From Deltaproteobacteria bacterium (lineage in GTDB: Bacteria > Myxococcota_A > Polyangia > Polyangiales > Ga0077539), in NCBI GenBank assembly GCA_947477565.1, contig CANJUR010000003.1, forward strand, positions 124,001 to 188,000: DNA of 64,000 bases. The letters run 5' to 3'. Under the pieces are notes generated by a model that did not search any database, was not told the DNA's origin, and saw only the letters and a list, made by a program, of their open reading frames with translations. The number at the start of each line of letters is the position of its first letter. Position 1 is the stretch's first letter. Made by a program: the position numbers and the translations under genes. Positions 46,127 through 54,939 of the stretch are shown here, one piece after another.

Positions 46127-48607
46127 ATGTCATCATTGAAGGGAGAGGGCACGGGCGAGCGCCTGGTGCTGCCGTTGCTGCCATTGCGGGACATCATTGT
46201 CTTTCCGCGTATGGTCGTGCCGCTGTTCGTTGGCCGCGAGAAGAGCATCGCCGCGATCGATGCGGCGCTTGCCGGTGACAAGGAGATTTTCCTCGCGGCT
46301 CAGAAGCGGCCGCGTACCAATGCCCCGGTGCCCGACGACATCTACGAAGTCGGTACCATCGGTAGTATTCACCAGTTTCACCGACTGCCCGATGGCACCG
46401 TGAAAGTACTGGTGGAGGGTCGCCGCCGCGGTGTTGTGCGCCGTTGGCATGACCACGAGCCCCACTTTCTCTGCGACGTCGAGGCACTCGAAGACACGGT
46501 CTCTTCGAGCCTCGAGATCGACGGACTCATGCGCTCGGTGCAATCGTCCTTTGAAGCCTATGTTAAACTCAACAAGCGAGTTCCGCCGGAGGTTTTGATC
46601 TCGGTCCAGACTCTCGATGAGCCCGGTCGACTCGCGGATACAGTGGTGGTGCACCTCGGGAGCATCAAGCTCACGGACCGCCAGGCGTTACTTGAGATGA
46701 CCGATGCAGTGCAGCGCCTCGAGCAGTTGCACGAAGCGATGCAGGCGGAAATCGAGATCTTACAGGTAGAGAAGAAGATCCGCTCGCGGGTGAAGCGCCA
46801 GATGGAGCGTACTCAGAAGGAGTACTATCTGAATGAGCAGATGCAGGCGATCCAGAAGGAGCTCGGTGAGCGCGACGAGTTCAAGAATGAGATGCAGGAG
46901 TTCGAGGATCGCCTGAAGAAGAAGCGGATGTCCAAGGACGCCGTGGAGCGGGTCCGCAAGGAGATCAAGAAGCTTCGGATGATGCAGCCGATGAGTGCCG
47001 AGGCGACGGTGGTGCGCAACTACCTCGACTGGATTCTCGCGCTGCCGTGGGGTGACCGCTCCGATGACCGACTCGATGTCATCGAGGCGGAGAAGATCCT
47101 CGATGAGGACCACTATGGACTCAAGGCCGTCAAGGAGCGGGTCCTGGAGTTTCTTGCGGTTCGGGCGCTCTCGGACAAGCCTCGCAGCCCAGTGCTGTGC
47201 CTCGTCGGACCGCCAGGCGTTGGCAAGACCTCCCTCGCGCGCTCCCTCGCGCGCTCGATGAATCGGAAATTCGTGCGCATCTCGCTCGGAGGTGTGCGCG
47301 ACGAGGCGGAGGTTCGCGGGCACCGACGGACGTACATCGGCGCACTCCCGGGCAAGATTATTCAGTCATTGAAGAAGGCCGGGACGGACAACCCGGTGTT
47401 CTTGTTGGATGAGGTCGATAAGATGAGCACAGACTTCCGGGGCGACCCGGCGGCTGCGTTGCTTGAGGTGCTCGACCCCGAACAGAACAATGCCTTCAAT
47501 GATCATTATCTCGATATGGACTACGATCTCTCGGAGGTCATCTTCATCACTACGGCAAACACCCTCGGAAGCATTCCGTTGCCGTTGCAAGACCGGATGG
47601 AGATCATTCAACTCAGTAGTTATACTGAGTACGAGAAGCTCAACATCGCTGTGAAGTACCTCGTTCTTCGACAGCTGCGCGAGTGCGGGCTTGAGGGCGT
47701 GAAGGTAGATATCAGCGAGGGTGCAGTACGCACGGTGATCAATCACTACACCCACGAAGCTGGCGTGCGAAACCTGGAACGAGAGCTCGGTAGCTTGATT
47801 CGCAAGGTGGCGCGTCGAGTCTTGAAGGACGGGAAGGGTGGTACGTACCTCGTTGAGGCGCGGGACATCCCGAAGTACCTGGGAGTGCCGAAGTACCGCG
47901 TGGGGCGTAAGGAGGAGCAGGACGCAATCGGCCTCACGGCGGGCCTCGCGGTGACCTCCTTCGGCGGTGAACTGCTGGCCAATGAGGTCGCGGTGGTTCC
48001 CGGCAAGGGCAAGTTGATCGTCACCGGGAAGCTCGGCACGGTGATGCAGGAGTCGGCGCAGGCCGCGATGAGCTATGTGCGCTCGCGCTCCACGCTCTTC
48101 GGACTTGAGCCGGACTTCTATTCGAAGATCGATGTGCACATCCACTTTCCCGAGGGCGCGATTCCCAAGGATGGCCCAAGCGCGGGCGTAACGATGGTTA
48201 CGTCGCTCGTGTCGGCGCTGCTGAAACTTCCGGTGCGTCGCGATGTGGCGATGACCGGTGAGATTACTCTCCGCGGCCGGGTGCTGGAGATCGGCGGCTT
48301 GAAGGAGAAACTCCTGGCAGCGCACCGCGGTGGCATCGGCACGGTCATCATTCCGCGGGACAATCGGAAAGACCTGCGGGATGTCCCACGGCGCGTGCTC
48401 AAGGCGATGCGAGTGGTGCTGGTCGAACACGTCGATGACGTGTTGCGCGAGGTGCTCGTCTGGCCGGAAGCCAACCTGCGGCTCGGTGACCGACCGAGGC
48501 CGATGGAGTACCGCGACGGCGCGATGGTTGAAGAGGAAGAGCGTCCGCTCGATCGCGCGGCAGGTGCACGACGCGCGGCAGGCGAGGGAGCGCGACCAAT
48601 AGGTTGA
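46127..48607 (+). CDS. lon: Lon protease
   Basis: An 826-residue ATP-dependent serine protease. The N-terminal LAN substrate domain starts [21 protein letters not shown] long coiled coil follows around 200-270. The AAA+ module has Walker [14 protein letters not shown] and Walker [11 protein letters not shown]. The protease dyad is S685 in PKDGPSAGV and K728 in [11 protein letters not shown]. The start has AGGAG just upstream and lies 21 bp after clpX. The C-terminal ~40 residues are an acidic/basic tail. Confidence 0.97.
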   Translation: MSSLKGEGTGERLVLPLLPLRDIIVFPRMVVPLFVGREKSIAAIDAALAGDKEIFLAAQKRPRTNAPVPDDIYEVGTIGSIHQFHRLPDGTVKVLVEGRRRGVVRRWHDHEPHFLCDVEALEDTVSSSLEIDGLMRSVQSSFEAYVKLNKRVPPEVLISVQTLDEPGRLADTVVVHLGSIKLTDRQALLEMTDAVQRLEQLHEAMQAEIEILQVEKKIRSRVKRQMERTQKEYYLNEQMQAIQKELGERDEFKNEMQEFEDRLKKKRMSKDAVERVRKEIKKLRMMQPMSAEATVVRNYLDWILALPWGDRSDDRLDVIEAEKILDEDHYGLKAVKERVLEFLAVRALSDKPRSPVLCLVGPPGVGKTSLARSLARSMNRKFVRISLGGVRDEAEVRGHRRTYIGALPGKIIQSLKKAGTDNPVFLLDEVDKMSTDFRGDPAAALLEVLDPEQNNAFNDHYLDMDYDLSEVIFITTANTLGSIPLPLQDRMEIIQLSSYTEYEKLNIAVKYLVLRQLRECGLEGVKVDISEGAVRTVINHYTHEAGVRNLERELGSLIRKVARRVLKDGKGGTYLVEARDIPKYLGVPKYRVGRKEEQDAIGLTAGLAVTSFGGELLANEVAVVPGKGKLIVTGKLGTVMQESAQAAMSYVRSRSTLFGLEPDFYSKIDVHIHFPEGAIPKDGPSAGVTMVTSLVSALLKLPVRRDVAMTGEITLRGRVLEIGGLKEKLLAAHRGGIGTVIIPRDNRKDLRDVPRRVLKAMRVVLVEHVDDVLREVLVWPEANLRLGDRPRPMEYRDGAMVEEEERPLDRAAGARRAAGEGARPIG

Positions 48608-48608
48608 C

Positions 48609-48638
48609 CTCCCGGCCCCACGGAGTAAAAGCCGGGGG
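48609..48638 (+). terminator. possible stem-loop after lon, before tRNA-Val
   Basis: CCCGGC at 48611-48616 pairs with GCCGGG at 48631-48636, extended to eight pairs by a wobble and one more C-G, around a 14-base loop. It lies just after the lon stop and just before the tRNA. There is no T-run afterwards, so an intrinsic terminator is doubtful. It could instead be a processing or attenuation hairpin. Confidence 0.25.
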
Positions 48639-48644
48639 CCTTAC

Positions 48645-48716
48645 GCGCGGTTAGCTCAGTGGCAGAGCGCCTGCTTTACACGCAGGATGTCGCAGGTTCG
48701 ATCCCTGCCCCGCGCA
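48645..48716 (+). tRNA. tRNA-Val (anticodon UAC)
   Basis: A 72-base cloverleaf is clear by eye. The acceptor strand is GCGCGGT. The D-arm is GCTC/GAGC. The anticodon arm is CCTGC-TTTACAC-GCAGG with anticodon TAC. The variable loop is ATGTC, and the T-arm is GCAGG-TTCGATC-CCTGC. The 3' acceptor strand CCCGCGC and discriminator A complete it. CCA is not encoded. Positions 7 and 66 give a U-C mismatch, with the other six acceptor pairs perfect. It lies between lon and the DUF697-like gene. Confidence 0.95.
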
Positions 48717-48748
48717 CATTCTCTGCTCGTCGAAGAAAGCCGAATGTC

Positions 48749-49108
48749 ATGCTCGCACGCGAACATTGTCGGAATCTCGTGCTGAAGTATGCGACCGGGG
48801 CAGGGGTCGGCGGGCTCATCCCAATTCCCGGGACCTCCATGGCGGTCACCGCCGCAGAGGTGAAGCTGGTCGTCGATATCGCCTCGGCCTATGGCGCTCG
48901 CATCGATGACGCCGATGCAATCAAGCTCATCGGCCTCTCCACCATCAAGAACCTCGGGATGAAGGTCATCGGTGAGGCCATCGGATGGGTGCCGCTGGTA
49001 GGTTGGGCCGCGCGCCCGGCCTTGTTTGCGGCTTCCGTCAAGGCGGTCGGCGACGCGACTGTTCGGCACTACGAGGCCCTCCGGCCCGACGCCATCTACT
49101 CACACTGA
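48749..49108 (+). CDS. DUF697/YcjF-like small membrane-associated protein
   Basis: A 119-residue protein. The core (GAGVGGLIPIPGTSMAVTAA followed by EVKLVVDIASAYG) resembles the DUF697 family, which is often fused to dynamin-like or Era-type GTPases. Two hydrophobic stretches (about 14-32 and 75-98) suggest membrane association. Here it stands alone with no GTPase domain and no GTPase gene beside it. The ATG at 48749 lies just after the tRNA; a longer open frame from 48659 begins inside the tRNA and is rejected. It is convergent with the downstream kinase gene. Confidence 0.72.
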   Translation: MLAREHCRNLVLKYATGAGVGGLIPIPGTSMAVTAAEVKLVVDIASAYGARIDDADAIKLIGLSTIKNLGMKVIGEAIGWVPLVGWAARPALFAASVKAVGDATVRHYEALRPDAIYSH

Positions 49109-49117
49109 TCGACCGCC

Positions 49118-50119
49118 TCAGCCGATAGCAATCGCCTTCGGACGGATCGAAGGTGGCACCAGCAGCGCGCTCACAGTCACATACGCCGCGCGCGTCCGAC
49201 GCACACGCACGGTGGGGGTCATCGCGGGGAGATCCTTCGCCGCGCTCCACACCGCGCTCGCAAGCTGATCCCGGCAGGGAGTGATCTGGTCACGGCGGAC
49301 GGCGCGCTCCAACGCCTCGTGCAGGGAGCGCGCGTTGGCGGGGCGGTGCCGTGGTTCCATCGCCAGGCAACCGTCGATCACCGCGGCAAGGTGAGCGGGA
49401 ACCTCGGGCGCCACTTCGGTCAGCAAGGGGCGTGGGCTGCGCAGCCAGGCACGCGCACGCGACGCAGGGTCGGTCTCGTGGGCCCAGAGACGACGGCCGG
49501 CGAGGAGTTCCCATAGGGTGGCACCGAGGCCGTAGAGGTCGGCCCGCATGCCATGCACTCGGCCGCGCAACACCTCCGGGGCAAGGTACCCGAGCTTGCC
49601 CACGACAATGTGCGCAGGCTGTGCGCGGGGGCAGGCGAGCCAACGAGCGAGACCGAAGTCTGCGAGCAGCGCACGGCCGTCGCGCGAGAGCAGTACGTTG
49701 CCCGGCGCAATGTCCCGGTGGAGTACCCCCGTGCGGTGCGCATGCACGGCGGCGAGCGCGGCAGCAAGGTCGAGCGCGATCACTGCCCCAGCGGCAGGAG
49801 GCACCCGCTCTCCACGTAAAACCAGGGCATGCGCGTCGATCCCGTCGACCCACTCCAGGACGAGAAACGGACCGTCGTCGAGCCCGTGGTCGAGTCCCGC
49901 GGCGACGTGCGAGTGCTCTACCGTTCGCGTGACGCGAATCTCGTCAAGGAAGCGCGCCGTCGTGTCCACGGGGTCGTGCACGGTCTCCAGCACCCGCTTG
50001 ATCGCTACGCGCTCGTGCTTGTGCAGGTCGGTCGCGCACCACACGCGGGCCATCGCCCCGGCGCCCACACAATACTCCAGCTGGTAACGCCTGCCGAGGA
50101 TTCTGCCGGGACGGTCCAT
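49118..50119 (-). CDS. Ser/Thr protein kinase (Hanks type)
   Basis: A 333-residue kinase essentially limited to the catalytic domain. The glycine loop VGAGAMARVW is at 18-27, VAIK with K41 follows, the catalytic loop is HRDIAPGN, then ADFGLARW and the APE motif in YLAPEVLRG. The DxxPxN variant (HRDIAPGN rather than HRDLKPEN) is common in myxobacterial kinases. The final ~40 residues are a short tail with a weakly hydrophobic stretch but no clear sensor domain. It is convergent with the DUF697-like gene, with 9 bp between ends. Targets unknown. Confidence 0.93.
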   Translation of the reverse strand: MDRPGRILGRRYQLEYCVGAGAMARVWCATDLHKHERVAIKRVLETVHDPVDTTARFLDEIRVTRTVEHSHVAAGLDHGLDDGPFLVLEWVDGIDAHALVLRGERVPPAAGAVIALDLAAALAAVHAHRTGVLHRDIAPGNVLLSRDGRALLADFGLARWLACPRAQPAHIVVGKLGYLAPEVLRGRVHGMRADLYGLGATLWELLAGRRLWAHETDPASRARAWLRSPRPLLTEVAPEVPAHLAAVIDGCLAMEPRHRPANARSLHEALERAVRRDQITPCRDQLASAVWSAAKDLPAMTPTVRVRRTRAAYVTVSALLVPPSIRPKAIAIG

Positions 50120-50169
50120 CTCCTCGGGCGGTTAGCCTGACGATGCACGGAACGCCAAGAAACCAGCGA

Positions 50170-51750
50170 TCAACGCAACGGTTCGATGCGCAGGCGCAGC
50201 GTCGCAGTCTGCACAGGGACGGCGCCTGCCGTGCGCACGGGCAGCGATAGTTCGGGCGTGGCCCGCGCGAGCGCGTCGGCGTCCAGGTCCGCGCTGCCGA
50301 TGACCTCCTCGGTGGTCGCGTCGTCGTCGACCACCGTGAAGCGCAGCGGCAGGTCGCGCGCCACATCGAAGGCCGACGGGAGCCAGCGGCCGAAGGTCAC
50401 GTCATTGTGGTCGGCCACCACCGGCGTGCGGTCGAGTTCGCGCCGCAGCGGCACCGACGCAGTGATCACCCGCACGTCGGCCTCGCCGCCGACGAGGTCC
50501 CAGGCATGGCCGTTGGCGTTGCGCGGGGTCACCGAGACGCCCACGATCTGCACCCGCACCCGACGCGCAACAGGAGGCGTCGCGACGGCGCCAGGAACCT
50601 CCGGAGCGACGCGGTAGCGCAGTCGCGCCGGGAGGGCGCTGCCGCCGCGCGTGGAGAAGGTCAGCACCAGCGGGCACCGCCCCCCCGCGACCTGCGTCGG
50701 CAGCGTGAGGTGCCGCTCGCGCGACCCCTGCGTGAGCTCCGCGAGGGTGTCCCCGGTGGGCGCCGCAGGCGTGGCCACCGGGTCGCGGAAGCGCGCGTCG
50801 AGGTAGCGGGTCAACGGCTCGGCGCACACCGCCCGAATCACCACCCCGTCGCCCTCCTCGAGCGCCACGTCGAGCCCGAGCGATCCCTGCGATGCGTCAA
50901 CCGGGCCCACCACGTCGAGGCCCCCGGGCCACACCATCGAGCGTTGGTTTACCAGCCAGGGACCACCCTCCGACGCGGGATACGGCCGCTCCGGAACCTC
51001 ACCCCGCTGCAGCGCGCCCACCATGAAGTCCACCTGGTGACGCTCCAACCCGATGGTCATGGTGAAGCCCGCGCCGAGCCGGTCGCGAAGCTGCGTCGAA
51101 CCAAGCTCCGCAGCCTGCGTGCGGGCGCGATCGCTCACCGAAGTTCCCGTCACCGCGGCCACGCCGCCGAGCACCGACGCGAAGAACCCCTGGGCCTCAA
51201 CGTTGACCATCCCCCGAGGCGTAATCGTGGCCTGCACCCCCGAGGCGGGCGTCATCCAAAGCGAAGCCACCCGGCGCGCGCGGTCGTAGCCGACAGTCAC
51301 GTCCGCGCCGAGCGAGGCGCTCGCGTCGAAGAGCAAGTACTGCCGCACGCGAAACCCATCCGCCTCGCGGTCGATCCACGTCCAGCCCGAGCCGCCGATG
51401 GACAACTCCATCCGGTCGCCCACCGTGCGCGCCTCGCAGCGACGGATCCACCAGCGGCCCACCGAGGCCGTCGCGCCCGCCGCCGGACCGCGCGCATCGC
51501 TCTCGCCAGGCAGCCCCACAAACGATCCCAATAACTTCGGGCAAAGCTGCGGCGAGAGGGCTTCGGTCACCATCGCGCGAAGCTCGGCGTCAGGGCTCAC
51601 CGCGGTACCGCCGCTCGTAGGCGCGCCCGCGGTCGGCGCAAGGTTGGTCGGTGTCGCCGCCCCGACCCCTCCGCCACCGCCGCCCATCAGGCCGCAGCCT
51701 GCCGTCATCCACGCCAGCACGATCGACTGTTTCCACACGCGTTTGTTCAT
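50170..51750 (-). CDS. large predicted lipoprotein, C2-like C-terminal region
   Basis: A 526-residue protein starting MNKRVWKQSIVLAWMTAGCG, a lipoprotein signal with the lipidated Cys at residue 19, followed by a Gly/Pro/Thr linker. Two β-rich regions follow: a middle part with repeated strands (GRWWIRRCEARTVGDRMEL), and a C-terminal ~130 residues (VRVQIVGVSVTPRNANGHAW, FTVVDDDATTEEVIGSAD) that look like a C2-type β-sandwich. I do not recognise the whole protein. An upstream ATG at 51816 would overlap the imuA operator region and lacks a signal. It is divergent from imuA. Confidence 0.7.
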   Translation of the reverse strand: MNKRVWKQSIVLAWMTAGCGLMGGGGGGVGAATPTNLAPTAGAPTSGGTAVSPDAELRAMVTEALSPQLCPKLLGSFVGLPGESDARGPAAGATASVGRWWIRRCEARTVGDRMELSIGGSGWTWIDREADGFRVRQYLLFDASASLGADVTVGYDRARRVASLWMTPASGVQATITPRGMVNVEAQGFFASVLGGVAAVTGTSVSDRARTQAAELGSTQLRDRLGAGFTMTIGLERHQVDFMVGALQRGEVPERPYPASEGGPWLVNQRSMVWPGGLDVVGPVDASQGSLGLDVALEEGDGVVIRAVCAEPLTRYLDARFRDPVATPAAPTGDTLAELTQGSRERHLTLPTQVAGGRCPLVLTFSTRGGSALPARLRYRVAPEVPGAVATPPVARRVRVQIVGVSVTPRNANGHAWDLVGGEADVRVITASVPLRRELDRTPVVADHNDVTFGRWLPSAFDVARDLPLRFTVVDDDATTEEVIGSADLDADALARATPELSLPVRTAGAVPVQTATLRLRIEPLR

Positions 51751-51810
51751 CGGGGAGGGCGGTTCTACCCCAAGCGCAGCGATCGTTCGCGTACGGAAGC
51801 GTTGGCGACG

Positions 51811-51822
51811 GAACATATGTTC
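51811..51822. promoter_or_regulatory. putative LexA operator upstream of imuA-imuB
   Basis: GAACATATGTTC is a perfect 12-base palindrome. It matches the GAAC-N4-GTTC core of the LexA box known from Firmicutes and Actinobacteria. It lies 28 bases before the imuA ATG, within the divergent lipoprotein/imuA intergenic region. imuA-imuB cassettes are classical SOS targets, so the location fits. The LexA recognition sequence of this organism is unknown, so the assignment is inferred. Confidence 0.6.
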
Positions 51823-51850
51823 AGTACCCTCTGCAGCAACTCACACCGCC

Positions 51851-52582
51851 ATGTCGTCTGCCGCCGTCGATCTCCGCCTCGCTGCCGCCCGCAAGGTGCT
51901 CTCGGAGACCTCGCAGCACCTCGGCGTCATCGTCCCGGGGCCGCACACCCCCGGTGGACGAACCCGTCCGAGGGTGGTGCCCACAGGCATCGCCCCGCTC
52001 GACCGCACCCTCGACGGTGGCTTACCCCGCGGGCGCATCAGCGAACTCTCCGGCGCGCGCTCCTCCGGGCGCATGGCCGTCACCCTGCACCTGCTCGCAC
52101 ACGCCTCCGCGACCGGTGAACCCGTGGCCCTCATCGACGTCGCCGATGCACTCGAACCCGAGGAACTCTCCGCCGACGAACGCGAACGACTGCTCTGGGT
52201 GCGCCCCGCGGACCTCCACGCCGCGCTCCGCTGCACCGATCTCATCCTCGATGGCGGCGGATTCGCCCTGGTCGCCCTCTATCTCGTGGGCGCGCCGACC
52301 TCGAAGGTGCTCGCCCGGGGGGTTCCGGCCTCTGCGTGGGCGCGGCTCGCACAGCGCGCCGGAAGCGCCAACGCCGCCCTCCTGGTGGTGACCGACAGCG
52401 ACCCGCGTTTTCGCCCCGGCGCCTTCGCCTCGGTGGGACTCACCGTGCAACGCCGACGCGCCCTCTGGATCGGCGGCGCCCCCCTGCTCGACGGCGTGGA
52501 AGCCGAACTCATGGTGCGACGACTGCGCGGCGGAACAACCCCCGCGGAGGGCTTCCGCTGGGGAGCCCCGGCGACGCCGTGA
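51851..52582 (+). CDS. imuA: ImuA-like RecA-fold protein of the mutagenesis cassette
   Basis: A 243-residue RecA/SulA-like protein. The N-terminal part PTGIAPLDRTLDGGLPRGRI leads into the P-loop position, which reads GARSSGRMA. The Walker A lysine is replaced, as in several ImuA proteins. ImuA acts with ImuB and DnaE2 in error-prone translesion synthesis after damage. The ATG at 51851 lies 28 bases after the LexA-like palindrome. The frame upstream is a shadow over the divergent lipoprotein. No dnaE2 occurs in the window. Its stop overlaps the imuB GTG (GTGA). Confidence 0.8.
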   Translation: MSSAAVDLRLAAARKVLSETSQHLGVIVPGPHTPGGRTRPRVVPTGIAPLDRTLDGGLPRGRISELSGARSSGRMAVTLHLLAHASATGEPVALIDVADALEPEELSADERERLLWVRPADLHAALRCTDLILDGGGFALVALYLVGAPTSKVLARGVPASAWARLAQRAGSANAALLVVTDSDPRFRPGAFASVGLTVQRRRALWIGGAPLLDGVEAELMVRRLRGGTTPAEGFRWGAPATP

Positions 52583-54087
52583 GCCCGACTCGAGTGGCGT
52601 TCGTGCGCGTCCATGACCTCGCCCTCGCGTCGCTCCTGCGGGTCGAGCCCGAACTCGCACTGCATGCCCTCGCGGTGCTCGACGTGGCGCCCGACCTCGC
52701 GCGCGGCGACGCCCTGCCACCAGGGTACGGCGCGGCCCGGGTGATCGCCTGCACCGCCGCAGCGCGCGCGCTCGGTGTGGCCGTCGGTCAACGGGGACAC
52801 CAGGCCCGCGCCATCGCCCCAGACCTGCGGCTGCGCGGCGTCTCCGATGAGTTGTTGCGGCGAGCACGCGCTGCGCTGCTCGATGCCGTAGCGACCATCG
52901 GAGCCCGACTCGCACCCGCACCCTCCGGAGTCTGGGTCGATGCAGCAGAACTCTCCGGGATGTACGACAGCGAAGCCAGCCTCGGGGCGGCGCTCACCGA
53001 GGCTCCGCGACGAGTGGGCCTGCCGGTCTCCGTGGGCATCGCTGGCAACCTCGGCGTGGCTGCAGTGGCGGCGCGACGCGAGGGCGTAACGGTGATTCCC
53101 GCCGGGGAGGAGGGGCGTTACCTCGGTCCGCTGGGCCTGGAGGCGCTGCCCCTCTCCGAGGCGCTGCGGGCCGAACTGCGGCGCTTCGGCATCACCCGGG
53201 TCGCCGAACTCGCGCAGCTGCCCCTCGACGCCGCGGGGCTGCGGCTCGGCGAGGAGGCCGCCCGCGCAGTGCGACTCGCGCGAGGCGAAGACGACCGGCC
53301 GCTCGTCCCGCACGCGCTGCCAATGCGCTTCGAGGAGGGCGTAGACCTCGAGTGGGAAGTGCAAACCGTCGAGCCGCTGCTCTTCGTCACCCGCCGCGTG
53401 CTCGATGCGCTCGTGGCGCGGCTGACCTGTCGGGGCCTCGGCGTCAGCGGAATGGTGCTCTCTCTCGACCTCGTCACCCGCGTCACCGACGAGCGCGCGC
53501 TCCCGCTCGCGACGCCCACGCGCGACGTCCCCACGCTCTTCGCCCTCGTGCGCGCCGCGCTGGAGAAACAGAGCCCACCAGACGCCGTGCGCGCACTGCG
53601 CATCACTGCGCTCCCGCGGCCCCTGCGCGCCACACAACTGGGGCTCTTCGACCCGCCCGGCCCGACGCCAGACCGTCTCGCGCTCACGCTCGCACGGCTC
53701 GCAGCGCTGGTGGGCGACGACCGCGTGGGGGCCCCGTCAGCCCCGGACACGCACCGCCCGCACGCCGCCGCAGTGACGCCCTTCGACCCGCCGCGCACGC
53801 CGCGCACGCCCGCTGGAGCCGAAGCACGCCCGCTGGCCCTGCACGTCTACCGCCCGCCGCGAGACATCGAGGTAGTTCTCGGGGAGCGCGGCCCGGTGGA
53901 GGTGCGCTCCAGCGAGGTGCGAGGGCGCGTGGTGGCGTGCAGCGGACCGTGGCGCGTGGCGGGCGCGTGGTGGGCAGAGACCTACGCGCACGAGGGCTAC
54001 GACATCGAACTGGAAGACGGTGGGCTTTATCTGATCGCCTATGATCCGCTGGATGCGCGTTGGCGGATGGATGGGGCGTACGAGTAG
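52579..54087 (+). CDS. imuB: ImuB-like Y-family polymerase homolog
   Basis: From the GTG at 52579 the protein has 502 residues. It has the Y-family palm/finger/little-finger order (ARALGVAVGQ, VWVDAAELSGMYDSE, VGIAGNLGVAAVAARR, RFGITRVAELAQLP, ALPMRFEEGVDLEWEVQTVE). Catalytic acidic residues of active Pol IV/V are not evident, as in known ImuB proteins, which act as beta-clamp adaptors. The C-terminal tail (HVYRPPRDIEVV, WRVAGAWWAETYAHEGYDIE) matches the ImuB-specific extension. It is coupled to imuA by a 4-bp overlap. The open frame from 52336 overlaps imuA and is not used. Confidence 0.85.
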   Translation: MSPTRVAFVRVHDLALASLLRVEPELALHALAVLDVAPDLARGDALPPGYGAARVIACTAAARALGVAVGQRGHQARAIAPDLRLRGVSDELLRRARAALLDAVATIGARLAPAPSGVWVDAAELSGMYDSEASLGAALTEAPRRVGLPVSVGIAGNLGVAAVAARREGVTVIPAGEEGRYLGPLGLEALPLSEALRAELRRFGITRVAELAQLPLDAAGLRLGEEAARAVRLARGEDDRPLVPHALPMRFEEGVDLEWEVQTVEPLLFVTRRVLDALVARLTCRGLGVSGMVLSLDLVTRVTDERALPLATPTRDVPTLFALVRAALEKQSPPDAVRALRITALPRPLRATQLGLFDPPGPTPDRLALTLARLAALVGDDRVGAPSAPDTHRPHAAAVTPFDPPRTPRTPAGAEARPLALHVYRPPRDIEVVLGERGPVEVRSSEVRGRVVACSGPWRVAGAWWAETYAHEGYDIELEDGGLYLIAYDPLDARWRMDGAYE

Positions 54088-54162
54088 CGTCGGCCGCGCG
54101 CGTGTCGAGGAGTGGGCAACGCCGATCGGCACGGCGTACCGTGACCACGAAGAGGAACTACG

Positions 54163-54939
54163 ATGACCGAGTCGGTCGAACGCGCGCAGTCTGAGGAAAA
54201 GTCGGAAAGATCCGTGCCCGCGTCCGAGGAGCCGATCCCGATGGGGTCGCTCGCGGACCTGATCGAGGTCGCCGCGAGCCCCGATCGCGTGAGCGACCGG
54301 GTGATGCCGACGAGCCCGACCAGTGCACGGCTGCCGACCGGTCTGATGTTCATCGAGACCCAGCAGATGGGGGAAGAGTTCGATGTACTGCGGCAGCAGG
54401 AGGTGATGCCGTCGCTGACTCCGATGCCCGCATGGTCGCCCCAGCCCGACGCGAGCGCTGAGCCCGAAGCGAACGTGTCGCTCGTCGTCCCCGTGGCGTC
54501 CTCGCCCGCGGCGGCAGTGGCGGCCGCGCCCGCGGCGGACATCACCATGGCGACCATCGAGGGCCTGGTGAGCCAAAACCAATGGGGGAAGGTCTGCGCG
54601 CTCCTCGGGGCGCCGGAGCACCAGGGCCGGCTGCCCGTGGGAATGGCGTTCATCTATGCGGTGGCGCTGAACGAACTACGAGTGCCCGGTGGCCAGGTCG
54701 ATCAGCGCGCGCCGGACATCGAGAAGATCATGCGGCGCTGCCTCGGCGTGATGCTCGGCGCCGACACCAAGGGGCCGCTCGCGCAGATCATCGCCAAGCG
54801 GCTGATGCGACGAAGCTGGCGCTCGACCCCGGCGCCCCCGACCCGCACGTCGGTGCTGCTCATCATCGCCGCACTCATGCTCGGGAGCTTCATCGGGTTC
54901 CTGATCGGCCCGGGTCACGACTGGTTCAAGAACATGTGA
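54163..54939 (+). CDS. hypothetical tail-anchored membrane protein
   Basis: A 258-residue protein. The N-terminal ~125 residues are low-complexity (Ser/Glu/Pro, then Ala/Val/Pro). A short helical domain follows (ATIEGLVSQNQWGKVCALLG), with a region around DIEKIMRRCLGVMLGADTKG. It ends in a single hydrophobic segment (SVLLIIAALMLGSFIGFLIG) near the C-terminus, typical of a tail anchor. I do not recognise a family. Its last 25 bases overlap the end of the convergent ATPase gene. Confidence 0.65.
   Translation: MTESVERAQSEEKSERSVPASEEPIPMGSLADLIEVAASPDRVSDRVMPTSPTSARLPTGLMFIETQQMGEEFDVLRQQEVMPSLTPMPAWSPQPDASAEPEANVSLVVPVASSPAAAVAAAPAADITMATIEGLVSQNQWGKVCALLGAPEHQGRLPVGMAFIYAVALNELRVPGGQVDQRAPDIEKIMRRCLGVMLGADTKGPLAQIIAKRLMRRSWRSTPAPPTRTSVLLIIAALMLGSFIGFLIGPGHDWFKNM

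Noticed and set aside
48659-48748. N-terminal extension of the DUF697-like frame
   Set aside because: It begins inside the tRNA-Val gene and adds non-homologous residues.
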